DNA from: an uncultured Rikenellaceae bacterium
GTDB lineage: Bacteria; Bacteroidota; Bacteroidia; Bacteroidales; Rikenellaceae
Length of the DNA stretch: 64,000 nt
Direction of reading: 5' to 3'
NCBI GenBank assembly: GCA_944326945.1
Contig: CALVFY010000003.1
Coordinates: 1-64,000 of the forward strand
The position numbers and the translations under genes were made by a program. Each line of letters begins with the position of its first letter. Within the stretch, counting starts at the first letter, position 1. This document shows, in pieces, positions 38,440 to 49,200 of this stretch. The notes beneath the pieces are model-generated. The model was not told the origin of the DNA, made no database searches, and saw nothing but the letters and a program-made list of their open reading frames with translations.

Positions 38440-41400
38440 TGAGAGATTCGAATCATAATGTCATAGCATGGTCGATGCGAAATTTTCGCATTACCTTTCT
38501 ATTGGTTGGCTGTCTGTTTCTGTTCGGGATCTACGCATTGATTCATATTCCCAAACAGGAGTTCCCCGAATATACGATTCGTCAGGGAGTGGTCGTGGGG
38601 GTTTATCCCGGAGCCACTACCGAAGAGGTGGAAGAGCAGTTGGCTGAACCGCTTGAACAGTTTCTGATGACCTATAAGGAGGTGAAACGGGCGAAAACCA
38701 CCTCCACTTCTCAAAACGGCCTTTGTTATGTGATGGTCGAATTGAATGACGATGTGAACAACAAGGATGAAGTGTGGTCGAAGATCAAACATGGTTTGAC
38801 GACTTTCAAAATGCAACTTCCTCCCGGAGTGGCCGCCCTGATAGCCAATGATGATTTTGGCGATACGTCGGCCTTGTTGATAACCATCGAATCGGATACG
38901 CGTTCCTATCGCGAACTGAAAGGATATATGGATGATTTGAGCGATCGTTTGCGTCGGATCGAATCGGTGTCGAATTTGCGGCCTTACGGGGTACAGCAGG
39001 AGCAGATTTCGATCTATATCGACCGGGAGCGATTGGCGGCATACGGTGTCGGTGAACAGCTCCTGTCGGCGGCACTTGCTTCTCAGGGATTGACTCCGAT
39101 GGGAGGAAACATAAGCAATCAGGAGACGGAAACACCGATCCATATCTCCGCTTCGCTGGCCGGTGAACAGGAGGTGGCCGATCAGATCATATGGAGCGAT
39201 CCTCAGGGAAATGTGCTCCGGGTGAAGGATGTGGCCCGTGTGGTAAGGGAGTATGATGATCCGGACAGTTATATCCGTAATAACGGTCATCGGTGTGTGA
39301 TGCTGTCGATGGAGATGCGTGCCGGATTCAACATCGTAGAATATGGTCGGGAAGTGGACGAGGTGTTGCATACCTTTATTGAGGAGGAGCTTCCCGCCGA
39401 TGTGCAGGTACAGCGTATTGCCGACCAGGCCAAGGTGGTCGGCGATTCGGTCTCTTCTTTTCTGAGAGATCTGTTCGTGGCCATGGCGATCATCATTCTG
39501 GTGATGATGATACTTTTCCCGTTGCGTTCGGCTATTGTGGCTGCCATCACGATTCCCCTGTCGACGTTTATTTCGGTTGGCATCATGTATATGTGCGGTA
39601 TTCCGCTTAATACGGTCACTTTGGCTGCCTTGATAGTGGTGCTGGGAATGATCGTGGACAATTCGATTGTGGTGATCGACGGTTATCTCGATTATCTCGA
39701 ACGGGGATATTCCCGCTGGTATGCCGCCATAGAGAGTGCCAGGGTATTTTTCCCGTCGTTGTTACTGGCAACGGTATGTATCTGTATGATTTTTTATCCG
39801 TTGTTGTTCACTATGACGGGTATGATGGGCGATTTCCTGACCTATTTTCCGTGGACGATTTCGATCAATCTGCTGGTGTCGTTGCTGTTGGCTGTGATGG
39901 TGATTCCTTTCCTCGAGGTGTTGATCATTCCGGTGGTGCATCCCCGGCGGAGCGACCGCAAATCCTTGACCGATTATGTACACGAGAAATACGAACGGGT
40001 GTTGGCCTGGACCTTCCGGCATGGATGGCTTACGATCGGATTGGGTATTGTTTCGGTGGTGGTGTCACTGTTGATCGTTACCCAGTTGAAATTCAGAATG
40101 GTGCCTTTTGCCGACCGCGATCAGTTTGCCGTAGAGATCTATCTGCGTTCCGATGTGCCGTTGGAACGTACGGCAGCAGTGGCGGATTCGGTGTATGAGA
40201 TGTTGCACGCCGATCCGAGAGTCATATCGGTCACCTCTTTCGTGGGATGTTCTTCGCCGCGCTTCCAGATGAGTTATGCCCCGCAGATGGCCGGAAAGAA
40301 TTACGCGCAGTTCATTGTCAATACCACCTCGGTGGATGATACCGAAGCCATCCTGGATGATTATTCCGATAGTTGGGCCGATCGATTTCCGGAGGCTTAT
40401 GTCAAGTTCAAGCAGTTGGATTATCAGAATGTTCCCTCGTTGGAGTTTCGGTTCTATGGCGAAGATCTGGACTCGTTGCGTACGGCAGCCGATCGTTTGA
40501 TGGCTCGAATGCGTCAGATGCCCGAATTGTTGTGGATACATTCCGACTATGAGGATCCCCGTTCGGTGATCGACGTGAAACTGGATCCCGTGACAGCTTC
40601 GCAACTGGGAATCACTCGTACGTTGACCGCGGCCAATCTGGCGCTTGCGGCAGGCGACGTGACGGTAGGAACGGTCTGGGAGGGCGACTATCAACTGCCT
40701 GTCGTATTGAAGAATGATTCCCGTCTGGGCGAACGTTCGTTGTCCGATGTGGAGAATACCTATATTTCCTCGACGGTGCCTTCGGTGAGTGTTCCTCTTC
40801 GACAGGTGGCACAGGTGGAACGGACATGGAGCGAAAATAAGATCGTGCATCGTAATGGTATACGTTGTTTGACGGTTTCCGCCGATTTGAAACGTGGAGC
40901 CAATGCCATGAAGATGACCTCACGGATCGATCGGGTATTGAAAGAGGAGATTGTTCTCCCCGCGGGAGTGACCACAGAGCTGGGCGGTGCTCATGAATTC
41001 GACGCGGAGACGATTCCTCCCATAGTGGCCGGATTGAGTATTTCGCTGGTTATTATTTTCTTCTTTATATTGATAAATTTCCGCAAATTCGGTATCACAT
41101 TGGTGGTGATGGCTTCCATGTCGCTCTGTCTTTTCGGGGCCATGGTCGGATTGTGGATCGCTGGATTTACCATCGGATTGACCTCCGTTCTGGGTTTCAT
41201 TACGCTGTTGGGAATGATCGTGCGTAATGTGATTCTGATGTATCAGCATGCGGAGGACAAACGGATCGGGTGCCACATGTCGGCGGCCGAGGCGGCTTAC
41301 GATGCCGGACGTCGTCGGATGGTGCCGATCTTCCTGACTACGGCTACGACGGCAGTGGGAGTTGTACCGATGATGTTGGGCGGCAGCACATTCTGGGCTC

Positions 41401-41492
41401 CGGTAGGCGTGACGATCTTTGCCGGAGGTATCGGATCGTTGATCCTTGTGGTGACGATTCTTCCCGTTCTTTACTCCAAAATCTACAAATGA
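38439..41492 (+). CDS. RND efflux permease
   Basis: 1017 residues from ATG 38439 (an in-frame ATG at 38433 would add two). It has the 12-TM RND layout with two large periplasmic loops. The first TM is ITFLLVGCLFLFGIYALIHIPKQEFPEY, and VVLGMIVDNSIVVIDGYLDY in TM4 holds the proton-relay Asp. The second half has VTFRKFGI-like LINFRKFGITLVVMASMSLCLFGAMVG and GMIVRNVILMYQH. Motor-driven drug or metabolite export is expected. The TolC-like gene overlaps the end by 4 bp. Confidence 0.93.
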   Translation: MRDSNHNVIAWSMRNFRITFLLVGCLFLFGIYALIHIPKQEFPEYTIRQGVVVGVYPGATTEEVEEQLAEPLEQFLMTYKEVKRAKTTSTSQNGLCYVMVELNDDVNNKDEVWSKIKHGLTTFKMQLPPGVAALIANDDFGDTSALLITIESDTRSYRELKGYMDDLSDRLRRIESVSNLRPYGVQQEQISIYIDRERLAAYGVGEQLLSAALASQGLTPMGGNISNQETETPIHISASLAGEQEVADQIIWSDPQGNVLRVKDVARVVREYDDPDSYIRNNGHRCVMLSMEMRAGFNIVEYGREVDEVLHTFIEEELPADVQVQRIADQAKVVGDSVSSFLRDLFVAMAIIILVMMILFPLRSAIVAAITIPLSTFISVGIMYMCGIPLNTVTLAALIVVLGMIVDNSIVVIDGYLDYLERGYSRWYAAIESARVFFPSLLLATVCICMIFYPLLFTMTGMMGDFLTYFPWTISINLLVSLLLAVMVIPFLEVLIIPVVHPRRSDRKSLTDYVHEKYERVLAWTFRHGWLTIGLGIVSVVVSLLIVTQLKFRMVPFADRDQFAVEIYLRSDVPLERTAAVADSVYEMLHADPRVISVTSFVGCSSPRFQMSYAPQMAGKNYAQFIVNTTSVDDTEAILDDYSDSWADRFPEAYVKFKQLDYQNVPSLEFRFYGEDLDSLRTAADRLMARMRQMPELLWIHSDYEDPRSVIDVKLDPVTASQLGITRTLTAANLALAAGDVTVGTVWEGDYQLPVVLKNDSRLGERSLSDVENTYISSTVPSVSVPLRQVAQVERTWSENKIVHRNGIRCLTVSADLKRGANAMKMTSRIDRVLKEEIVLPAGVTTELGGAHEFDAETIPPIVAGLSISLVIIFFFILINFRKFGITLVVMASMSLCLFGAMVGLWIAGFTIGLTSVLGFITLLGMIVRNVILMYQHAEDKRIGCHMSAAEAAYDAGRRRMVPIFLTTATTAVGVVPMMLGGSTFWAPVGVTIFAGGIGSLILVVTILPVLYSKIYK

Positions 41493-42787
41493 TGAAAACG
41501 AATAATATTCTTTTGTCCCTGTTGCTGTGTGGATTATCCCTTTCGGCGGGGGCTCAGACGTTGACTCTCGAAGCTTGTCGGGAGGCGGCATTGACTCATA
41601 ATCGTACGTTGCGCAACAGTAAGCTCGATCTGGATGCGGCCCGACATACGCGTCAGGAGGCTTTTACTCACTATTTCCCGCAGATTTCGGCTTCGGGAGG
41701 GGTGTTCCAGGCACAGCAGGGATTGGTACAGGCCGATTTTAATATGACGATTCCCCAGATGGGGACGATTCCAATGCCCTTGTCGCTGGTCAAACGGGGT
41801 GTATTGGGCTCGGTGACGGCCGTACAGCCCGTGTTTGCCGGATTGAAAGTGGTGAACGGCCATAAATTGGCCCGTTTGGGTGAAGAGGTCAGTCAGTTAC
41901 AGGTGCAGCGTACGGAGGCGGAGGTGCGCGAACGAACCGACACCTATTTCTGGCAGATCGTTTCGCTCCAGGAGAACCTGACTACGATAGAAGCCGTGGA
42001 ACGTCAACTGGCCGAGATACATCGCCAGGTGGAGCTCTCGGTGAAGGCTGGCTTGGTGACCAGTAACGATTTGTTGCGTGTCGAACTGCGCCAGCAGGAG
42101 ATCGCCTCCAATCGGCTGAAGATCGAGAACGGACTGAAAGTGTCGAAGATGCTGTTGGCCCAACACATAGGAGGCGATTGGCGTACACTGGAGGTTTCGG
42201 CTGCAGGATTCGACCGTCCGGAAGATCCTTCGACCTGGTACGTTTCGCTTGAGGAGGCGCTTGATCGTCGGATCGAGTATCAGTTGACAGAGAAGAATGT
42301 TGAGGCACAGAAGTACCGTAAGCGGATGGAACGCGGAAAATTGCTCCCGACCGTGGGCATCGGAGCCGGATATCTTTACTACAATGTGATGAATCAGGGA
42401 GTGGACGATGGATTGGTGTTTGCTCAGGTGTCGATTCCCATTTCAGATTGGTGGGGTGGTTCCCATGCCTTGAAAAAGGCTCGTATAGAGGAACAACGGG
42501 CCGAAAATGATCGGGAGGAGGCTCGCGAAATGCTTGCCGTGGAGATCGAACAGACTTGGAGTGGAGTCCAGGAGGCATATGCTCAGATTCTGTTGATGCG
42601 GCGTTCGGTGGCTTCGGCTACCGAGAATTTACGGCAAAATCGTCGCTTTTATGAGGCCGGGACTGCGTCGCTTGCCGATCTGCTCGATGCTGAAACCATT
42701 TATACGCAGAGTCGTGACGATTTTACCTCGGCTTGTGCGGCTTATCGAACCTCTTTGGCCCGATATATGCGGGTAACCGGACGATAG
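41489..42787 (+). CDS. TolC-like outer-membrane efflux protein
   Basis: 432 residues. A signal peptide (MMKTNNILLSLLLCGLSLSAGA) is followed by two OEP repeats: LTLEACREAALTHNRTLRNSKLDLDAARHTRQEA and SLEEALDRRIEYQLTEKNVEAQKYRKRMERGKLLPTVGIGAGY, each with long helices (coiled-coil barrel). ATG 41489 and ATG 41492 are both possible starts, overlapping the pump stop. It completes the tripartite pump. Confidence 0.9.
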   Translation: MMKTNNILLSLLLCGLSLSAGAQTLTLEACREAALTHNRTLRNSKLDLDAARHTRQEAFTHYFPQISASGGVFQAQQGLVQADFNMTIPQMGTIPMPLSLVKRGVLGSVTAVQPVFAGLKVVNGHKLARLGEEVSQLQVQRTEAEVRERTDTYFWQIVSLQENLTTIEAVERQLAEIHRQVELSVKAGLVTSNDLLRVELRQQEIASNRLKIENGLKVSKMLLAQHIGGDWRTLEVSAAGFDRPEDPSTWYVSLEEALDRRIEYQLTEKNVEAQKYRKRMERGKLLPTVGIGAGYLYYNVMNQGVDDGLVFAQVSIPISDWWGGSHALKKARIEEQRAENDREEAREMLAVEIEQTWSGVQEAYAQILLMRRSVASATENLRQNRRFYEAGTASLADLLDAETIYTQSRDDFTSACAAYRTSLARYMRVTGR

Positions 42788-42866
42788 TTGTTTCTTCTCG
42801 ATTCGATGCAAATCCGAAGAATTCTATATAAATAGTTTATGTCTATTATGTGATAGATGGTATTGA

Positions 42867-42898
42867 TTTGATTTATATAATAACTTATTCTACTTTTG
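42867..42898 (+). promoter_or_regulatory. Promoter of dps
   Basis: TTTG (42867-42870), 20 bp, TACTTTTG (42891-42898): a full match to the Bacteroidetes consensus, 40 bp before the Dps start. Confidence 0.75.
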
Positions 42899-42938
42899 TC
42901 TCATCGAAAGAGATCAAACAAAATAATAACAATAAAAC

Positions 42939-43433
42939 ATGACGATTATGAAAACATTGGATTTTATCGGATTGAACGAACCGAAAGTAAGAAGCGTGGT
43001 GTCATCCTTGAAGAGGCTGCTGGCCGACTATCAGATTTTCTACGGCAATTTGCGTGGTTTTCACTGGAATATTCAGGGGCCCGATTTCTTTGTCCTGCAT
43101 GCCAAATTCGAAGAACTGTATGATGATGCGGCCGAAAAGGTGGATGAGATTGCCGAACGGATTCTGACCCTGGGAGGTGTGCCCGAAAACCGGTACAGCA
43201 AATATCTGGGTGAGGCCGGGCTGAAAGAGGTGGCTGGTGTCAGCTGTGGGAAAGAGGCTTTGGCCAATGTGCTTGACACGTACGCCTATCTGATTGCCGA
43301 AGAGCGTAAGTTGTTGGCTTTGGCTGCCGAGGCTGAAGACGAGGGAACGGTGGCTCTGATGAGCGATTATCTGCGCGAACAGGAAAAGTTGGTTTGGATG
43401 CTTACGGCTTATGCCGCTAAGCCGGCTCAATAG
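42939..43433 (+). CDS. dps: Dps-family ferritin-like DNA-protection protein
   Basis: 164 residues (a start at 42948, MKTLDFIG, is equally possible). The ferroxidase signature FHWNIQGPDFFVLHAKFEELYDDAAEKVDEIAERI (about 42-76) contains the conserved His and acidic residues of Dps. The remainder is the four-helix bundle, with ADAEAEDEGTVAL-like loops. Dps dodecamers store iron and protect DNA from peroxide. It has its own promoter and a strong terminator, so it is monocistronic. Confidence 0.92.
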   Translation: MTIMKTLDFIGLNEPKVRSVVSSLKRLLADYQIFYGNLRGFHWNIQGPDFFVLHAKFEELYDDAAEKVDEIAERILTLGGVPENRYSKYLGEAGLKEVAGVSCGKEALANVLDTYAYLIAEERKLLALAAEAEDEGTVALMSDYLREQEKLVWMLTAYAAKPAQ

Positions 43434-43479
43434 ACAGATATATAGTTGGATAGAGAGAATTAATAGTAGTTACGCCGGA

Positions 43480-43511
43480 AGACGGTCTCTGGGAAGGAGA
43501 CCGTCTTTTTT
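43480..43511 (+). terminator. Terminator of dps
   Basis: AGACGGTCTC (43480-43489) and its complement (43496-43505), 6-nt loop, then TTTTTT. Confidence 0.9.
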
Positions 43512-43775
43512 GCTTGCAGCGGTAAGATGCTGCTCGATCTGAGGAGTGGAATCTGTACGATTGAAGAGGAGCGAATGTCGGAACTGGATCTGTGTCGGGT
43601 GTATGATTTTGACACGACGGCCCCGCTGGATGGATTCGAGTTATTCTGGAGAGCCGTCGCCTCAGTATGGGCGGCAGCCGAACGCTCTTTCGACGGACAT
43701 TATGGCCATGAATAGGGACGGGTATTCCGTAGTTGCATGGATAATCGAAGAGGATGTGGGCCAGTTAGGAAATGG

Positions 43776-43807
43776 AAACGGCCGAACTCTGCAGTTCGGC
43801 CGTTTTT
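43776..43807. terminator. Terminator between ferredoxin and upstream gap
   Basis: AAACGGCCGAACT (43776-43788) and complement (43793-43805), 4-nt loop, then TTTTT on the plus strand. It follows the ferredoxin stop by 22 bp on the minus strand. Confidence 0.8.
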
Positions 43808-43828
43808 ACGACGGATATCGCAAAATGC

Positions 43829-44005
<177 letters not shown>

Positions 44006-44039
44006 TTATTTTTTAATGGTAGTGAATAATTATTCGAGG

Positions 44040-44070
44040 CAAATATATCACTACTTTTCGTAAAATTCAA
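44040..44070 (-). promoter_or_regulatory. Promoter of the ferredoxin gene
   Basis: On the minus strand: TTG (44070-44068), 20 bp, TATATTTG (44047-44040). Confidence 0.65.
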
Positions 44071-44090
44071 TAAAAATTACCTAAAAATTG

Positions 44091-45362
44091 CTATTTGATC
44101 ATATCGAATCGCGTGTAGGGAACCAGCACTTTCGGAATACGGATTCCTTCGGGGGTCTGGTTGTTTTCCAACAGCGCGGCCACGATCCGGGGCAGAGCCA
44201 ACGAACTTCCGTTGAGCGTGTGAGCCAATCGTGTTTTCTTGTCGGCACCGCGGTAGCGCAGTTTCAGACGGTTGGCCTGGAACGATTCGAAATTGGAGAC
44301 AGACGATACCTCCAGCCAACGGCCCTGGGCTTCGGAATAGACCTCGAAATCGTAGGTGAGGGCAGAAGTAAAACTCATGTCGCCGCCGCACAGGCGTACA
44401 ATACGATAGGGAAGTTCGAGATCCTTGACCAGACTCTCCACATGGGCTACCATTTCATCCAGTGCCTGATAGGAACGGTCGGGGTGTTCGATACGCACGA
44501 TCTCCACCTTGTCGAACTGGTGCAGACGATTCAGTCCGCGGACATCCTTGCCGTAGCTGCCGGCTTCGCGACGGAAACAGGGGGTATAGGCGGTCAGTTT
44601 GATCGGGAAATCGCTTTCGTTGACGATTACGTCGCGATAGATATTGGTGACGGGTACTTCGGCCGTGGGGATCATATAGAAATTGTCCACTTCGGCATGG
44701 TACATCTGTCCCTCCTTGTCGGGCAACTGACCCGTGCCGAATCCCGAAGCCTCGTTGACCATGATCGGGGGCATCACTTCCGTATACCCGGCTGCCGTGT
44801 TTCGGTCGAGGAAGAAGGTGATCAGAGCCCGTTGCAGAGCGGCACCTTGTCCTTTGTAGACGGGGAAACCGGCTCCCGTGAGCTTCACTCCCAGTTCGAA
44901 GTCGATGATGTCGTATTTTTTTGCCAGTTCCCAGTGGGGCAGAGCGCCTTCGGGCAGTTGAGGAATGTTTTCCACGATCTTCACCACGAGATTGTCGGCA
45001 GCTGTTTTGCCCTCGGGTACGATCTTGGCCGGGAAGTTGGGCAACGTGACGATTTGGGCACGAAGTTCCTCTTCGGTCTTCTTCAGCTCTTCGTCCAGCA
45101 CCTTTGTATCGGCCTTGAGTTGAGCGGTTTTTTCCTTGGCGGTATCGGCCTCTTCGCGTTTACCCTGAGCGAAGAGTTTGCCTATCTCTTTGGCGATGGC
45201 ATTTTGTTCGGCCAGTTTGGAGTCGAGTTCTTGTTGTATCTCTTTTCGACGATCATCCAGCGCGATAATGCGACGAATGATGGGGGCTGCATCTACGCCC
45301 TTGACGGCCAGCCGTTCGATGGCATAGGCTTCGTCGTCCCGGATCTGTTTTAGCGTTAACAT
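44091..45362 (-). CDS. serS: Seryl-tRNA synthetase
   Basis: 423 residues. The N-terminal coiled-coil arm (about 30-100, RRKEIQQELDSKLAEQNAIAKEIGKLF) binds tRNA-Ser. The class II core has IPTAEVPVTNIYRD (serine pocket), motif 2 CFRREAGSYGKDVRGLNRLHQFDKVEI, and motif 3 TLNGSSLALPRIVAALLENNQ. It charges tRNA-Ser in the cytoplasm. The length is normal for the family. It stands alone between the ferredoxin and the cyclotransferase. Confidence 0.97.
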   Translation of the reverse strand: MLTLKQIRDDEAYAIERLAVKGVDAAPIIRRIIALDDRRKEIQQELDSKLAEQNAIAKEIGKLFAQGKREEADTAKEKTAQLKADTKVLDEELKKTEEELRAQIVTLPNFPAKIVPEGKTAADNLVVKIVENIPQLPEGALPHWELAKKYDIIDFELGVKLTGAGFPVYKGQGAALQRALITFFLDRNTAAGYTEVMPPIMVNEASGFGTGQLPDKEGQMYHAEVDNFYMIPTAEVPVTNIYRDVIVNESDFPIKLTAYTPCFRREAGSYGKDVRGLNRLHQFDKVEIVRIEHPDRSYQALDEMVAHVESLVKDLELPYRIVRLCGGDMSFTSALTYDFEVYSEAQGRWLEVSSVSNFESFQANRLKLRYRGADKKTRLAHTLNGSSLALPRIVAALLENNQTPEGIRIPKVLVPYTRFDMIK

Positions 45363-45428
45363 CCTGTTCTGAATTCGTTAATTTGTCCGTGTTGTTTCTT
45401 GCAATGCGCAAAGGTACTGTTTTTTTTG

Positions 45429-45436
45429 TACTTTTG
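45429..45436 (+). promoter_or_regulatory. -7 element (TACTTTTG) of the cyclotransferase/metH operon
   Basis: TACTTTTG fits TAnnTTTG, 22 bp before the ATG at 45459. The -33 region is not convincing. Confidence 0.45.
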
Positions 45437-45458
45437 CCCTGTATCATACCCGAAAATT

Positions 45459-46268
45459 ATGAAATACATTTTCCTTACGATTCTCTGTTGTGTAGGGTTG
45501 GGAGCCTGTTTGGGACGCGGCGGAGGAAAGAGTTTGCCGAGAGAACAATCCGCTCAGAATTCGATACGTGTTCCCGATTCATACGGTTACCGGATTGTGG
45601 CTGTCTATCCACATGATGTTTCTTCCTATACGCAGGGGCTCTATTGGGATGAGGGCAGTTTGTATGAAGGTACGGGGCTTTATGGTGCTTCGGCTCTCAT
45701 GCAGACCGATCTGAAAACAGGCAAAAGTCTCCGACGGGAGCCGTTGCCGGCGGAACTTTTCGGAGAAGGGATCGCCCGGTTGGGTGACACGATCTATCAG
45801 TTGACCTGGCAGGAGGAACGGGCTCTGCTCTATGATGCGGCTACGTTTCGTCGTATCGGGGAGTTTCGTTATTCCGGTGAGGGATGGGGACTTGCGACGG
45901 ATGGTACGGTGCTCTATGCCAGCGATGGTTCTTCGCGTATTCGGGTGCTCGATCCGCGTGATTTCACTCCGATACGGGAGATCGATGTCACGATTGAAGG
46001 CCGTCCGCAGGAGTATCTGAATGAAATGGAGTGGATCGACGGCGAGTTGTGGGCCAATGTCTACATGAGTGATCGGATCGTGAGGATCGACCCCCTGACG
46101 GGTGTGGTGACGGGAGTGGTGGATCTGACGGGTATTTTGCCCGAAGCCGATCGGACACCACAAACGGATGTGCTTAATGGAATTGCCTGGGATAAGTCTA
46201 CGGGACGGATTTTTGTGACCGGGAAGAATTGGAACAAACTGTTCGAGATCGAACCGGTAAAGAGGTAA
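45459..46268 (+). CDS. Glutaminyl-peptide cyclotransferase-like lipoprotein
   Basis: 269 residues from ATG 45459, with a lipoprotein signal ([17 protein letters not shown], lipid Cys17). The mature part is a five-bladed beta-propeller of the glutamine cyclotransferase family: [79 protein letters not shown], and [20 protein letters not shown]. The family makes N-terminal pyroglutamate. It is 10 bp upstream of metH and probably co-transcribed. Confidence 0.9.
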   Translation: MKYIFLTILCCVGLGACLGRGGGKSLPREQSAQNSIRVPDSYGYRIVAVYPHDVSSYTQGLYWDEGSLYEGTGLYGASALMQTDLKTGKSLRREPLPAELFGEGIARLGDTIYQLTWQEERALLYDAATFRRIGEFRYSGEGWGLATDGTVLYASDGSSRIRVLDPRDFTPIREIDVTIEGRPQEYLNEMEWIDGELWANVYMSDRIVRIDPLTGVVTGVVDLTGILPEADRTPQTDVLNGIAWDKSTGRIFVTGKNWNKLFEIEPVKR

Positions 46269-46278
46269 ACTGCGATTT

Positions 46279-49200
46279 ATGATAAAGTTTTCGATATATG
46301 ACGAAGCCGAGCATCGGATTTTGGTGCTCGACGGAGGACTCGGCACCATGGTGCAAGGGTTTGGCCTGAACGAAGAGGATTATCGGGGTGAGGCGTTCCG
46401 GGATTGGGCGTGTCCTCTGAAGGGATGCAACGATGTATTGCCGGTGACGGCCCCCCAGGTGATCGAACAGATTCATGAGGCTTATCTGGCCGCGGGAGCC
46501 GATATTATCTCGACCGATACGTTCAATGCCAATGCCATATCGCTGGCCGATTATGGATTGGAGGGTCAGGTACGTCGGCTGAACCGTGCTGCGGCGGCAC
46601 TGGCTCGTCGGGTGGCCGATCGTTTCACGATGGAGAATCCTTCGAAACCGCGTTTTGTGGCGGGATCGATGGGACCGACCAATCGTACGGCATCCATGTC
46701 GGCCGATGTGAACAATCCGGCAGCGCGGGAGGTTACTTTCGACGATTTGGCAGAGGCTTATGCCGAACAGGCCCGTGGTATGCTGGATGGCGGGGTGGAT
46801 CTGTTCCTGGTGGAGACGATTTTCGACGTACTCAATGCCAAGGCCGCTGTTTTTGCCGTCGAACAGGTGTGTCGGGAGCGGAATGTGAGGATACCGTTGA
46901 TGCTCTCGGGAACCTTGACCGATGCCAGCGGACGGACGCTTTCGGGACAGACCGTGGAGGCTTTCTGGGTGTCGTTGGCCCATGCCCGTCCTTTCTCGAT
47001 CGGGCTCAACTGCGCTTTTGGGGCCCGGCAACTGATGCCCTATGTGGAGCGTCTGGCACGGGTGGTCGACGCATGTCGCATTTCGGCCCATCCCAATGCA
47101 GGATTGCCCAATGTGATGGGCGGATATGACGAGACGCCGCAGATGTTTGCCGACGAGGTGGAACGATACATGAAAGAGGGTTTGGTCAATGTGGTGGGCG
47201 GATGTTGTGGTACGACGCCTGCCCATATTGCCGCGATTGCTCGTGTGGTGGGCAAATATGCTCCCAGACCCCTGCCACAGCCACGGAAAGAGACGGTATT
47301 GAGCGGATTGGAACCTTTGAGGGTCGTCCCCGAAGCCAATTTCGTGAATGTGGGCGAGAGGACCAACGTGGCCGGTTCGGCGAAGTTCAAGAAGATGATC
47401 CGCGAGGAACGATGGGAGGAGGCGGTCTCTGTGGCCCGTTCGCAGGTGGAGACCGGCGCTCAGATTGTGGATGTCTGCATGGACGACGGTTTGATCGACG
47501 GAGTGGCTGCCATGACCCGTTTCCTGAATCTGGCCATGTCCGAACCCGAAATTGCACGAGTGCCGTTCATGATCGACTCCTCGAAATGGGAGGTGCTCGA
47601 AGCCGGCCTTAAATGTACGCAGGGAAAGAGCGTGGTGAACTCCATTTCGCTCAAGGAGGGTGAAGAGGAGTTCTTGAGACGGGCAGAATCGGTTCGTCGA
47701 TATGGAGCGGCGGCGGTGGTGATGTTGTTCGATGAGCGTGGACAGGCTGATACGTATGCCCGGAAGATCGAAGTGGCTCGTAGGGCATACGATCTGTTGA
47801 CCGGAGCCGGATTTCCGGCCGAAAATATCATATTCGATCCCAATGTGTTGGCGGTGGCCACGGGGATTGCTGAACACGATAATTATGGGGTGGATTTCAT
47901 CGAGGCGGTACGTTGGATCAAGGCCAATCTGCCCGGAGTGAAAGTGAGCGGAGGGGTGAGCAATCTGTCATTTTCGTTCCGTGGCCATAACTCCATTCGC
48001 GAGGCGATGCATGCTGTTTTTCTCTATCATGCGGTGGCGGCCGGAATGGATATGGGTATTGTGAATCCGGCCATGCTGCAGGTGTATGAGGATATTCCGC
48101 CTCAGTTGCTCGAGTTGGCCGAGGATGTGGTACTCAACCGGCGTCCGGATGCGACGGAACGGCTGATGCAGTATGCCGAGACGGTGGACGAGACGGCTGC
48201 TGTCGGGAGTTCCGTTGTGGAACGTTGGCGGGAACTGCCTTTGGCGGAGCGGATTACTCATGCAATGGTGAAGGGAATCACCGACCACATTGCCGAAGAT
48301 GCGATGGAAGCCTACCGGAGGGAAGGATCGCCGCTGGCGGTGATCGATCGGTTGTTGATGCCGTCCATGGGGCGTGTGGGCGAACTGTTTGGGGCAGGGA
48401 AGATGTTCCTTCCTCAGGTGGTCAAGAGTGCCCGGGTGATGAAAAAGGCCGTGGAGGTATTGACCCCTTATATCGAAGCGGGTGCGGCGTCGGAAAGTGT
48501 GTCGGCAGGTCGTGTCTTGATCGCTACGGTCAAGGGTGACGTACATGATATCGGAAAGAATATCGTGTCGGTGGTGATGACCTGTAATGGATACGAAATC
48601 CGGGATCTGGGAGTGATGGTCGAGTGTGACCGGATTGTGGACGAGGCCCAGCAGTGGGGCGCACAGGCAATTGGTTTGAGCGGACTTATCACCCCTTCGC
48701 TGGAGGAGATGATCCGTGTGGTGAAAGAGTTGGAACGTAGAGGAATGACAGTGCCGGTGATTATCGGTGGGGCGACTACCTCGAAAATGCATACGGCGGT
48801 GAAGATCGCTCCGTATTATAGTGGCGTGGTGGTTCACAGTAGCGATGCTTCGGATAATGTGCGGATTTTGGCACGTTTGTTTGCTCCCGATCGGGAGGCG
48901 TACATCGCCGAAGTGAAGGAGCGTCAGCAACAGTTGAGGGAACAGTTTGAACGTCAGCAGCAGGAAAAAGAGTTGTTGACTTTGTACGAGGCGAGAGCCA
49001 ATCGTTATGTGAAGCCGGTGGAACAGATCGTGGTGCCACGGCAGACGGGAAGGGTAGTATTCCGTGATTTTCCGATTACGGAGGTGGAACGTTATATAGA
49101 CTGGAACTTCTTTTTTCCGGCATGGGGGCTGAAAGGACACTATCCGGAGTTGCTCTCCTCGCCCGAAAAGGGAGAGGAAGCGCGGCGTCTGCTGGATGAT

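Larger units (their letters stand above)
43434..43828. other. 395-bp gap between dps and ferredoxin
   Basis: Holds the dps terminator and a second hairpin (43776-43807). A 62-codon plus-strand frame (43527-43715) has no recognisable features and no good promoter, and I leave it uncalled. Confidence 0.4.

Noticed and set aside
43527..43715. 62-codon plus-strand frame after dps
   Set aside because: No recognisable features, weak start context and a position between two terminators; likely chance.
46269..46278. SAM or cobalamin riboswitch upstream of metH
   Set aside because: Only 10 bp separate metH from the preceding gene, and the leader before the cyclotransferase gene is about 20 nt, too short for either class.
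46198..47877. 559-codon minus-strand frame across metH
   Set aside because: Shadow frame in a GC-rich conserved gene; composition is His/Arg-rich with no motif.
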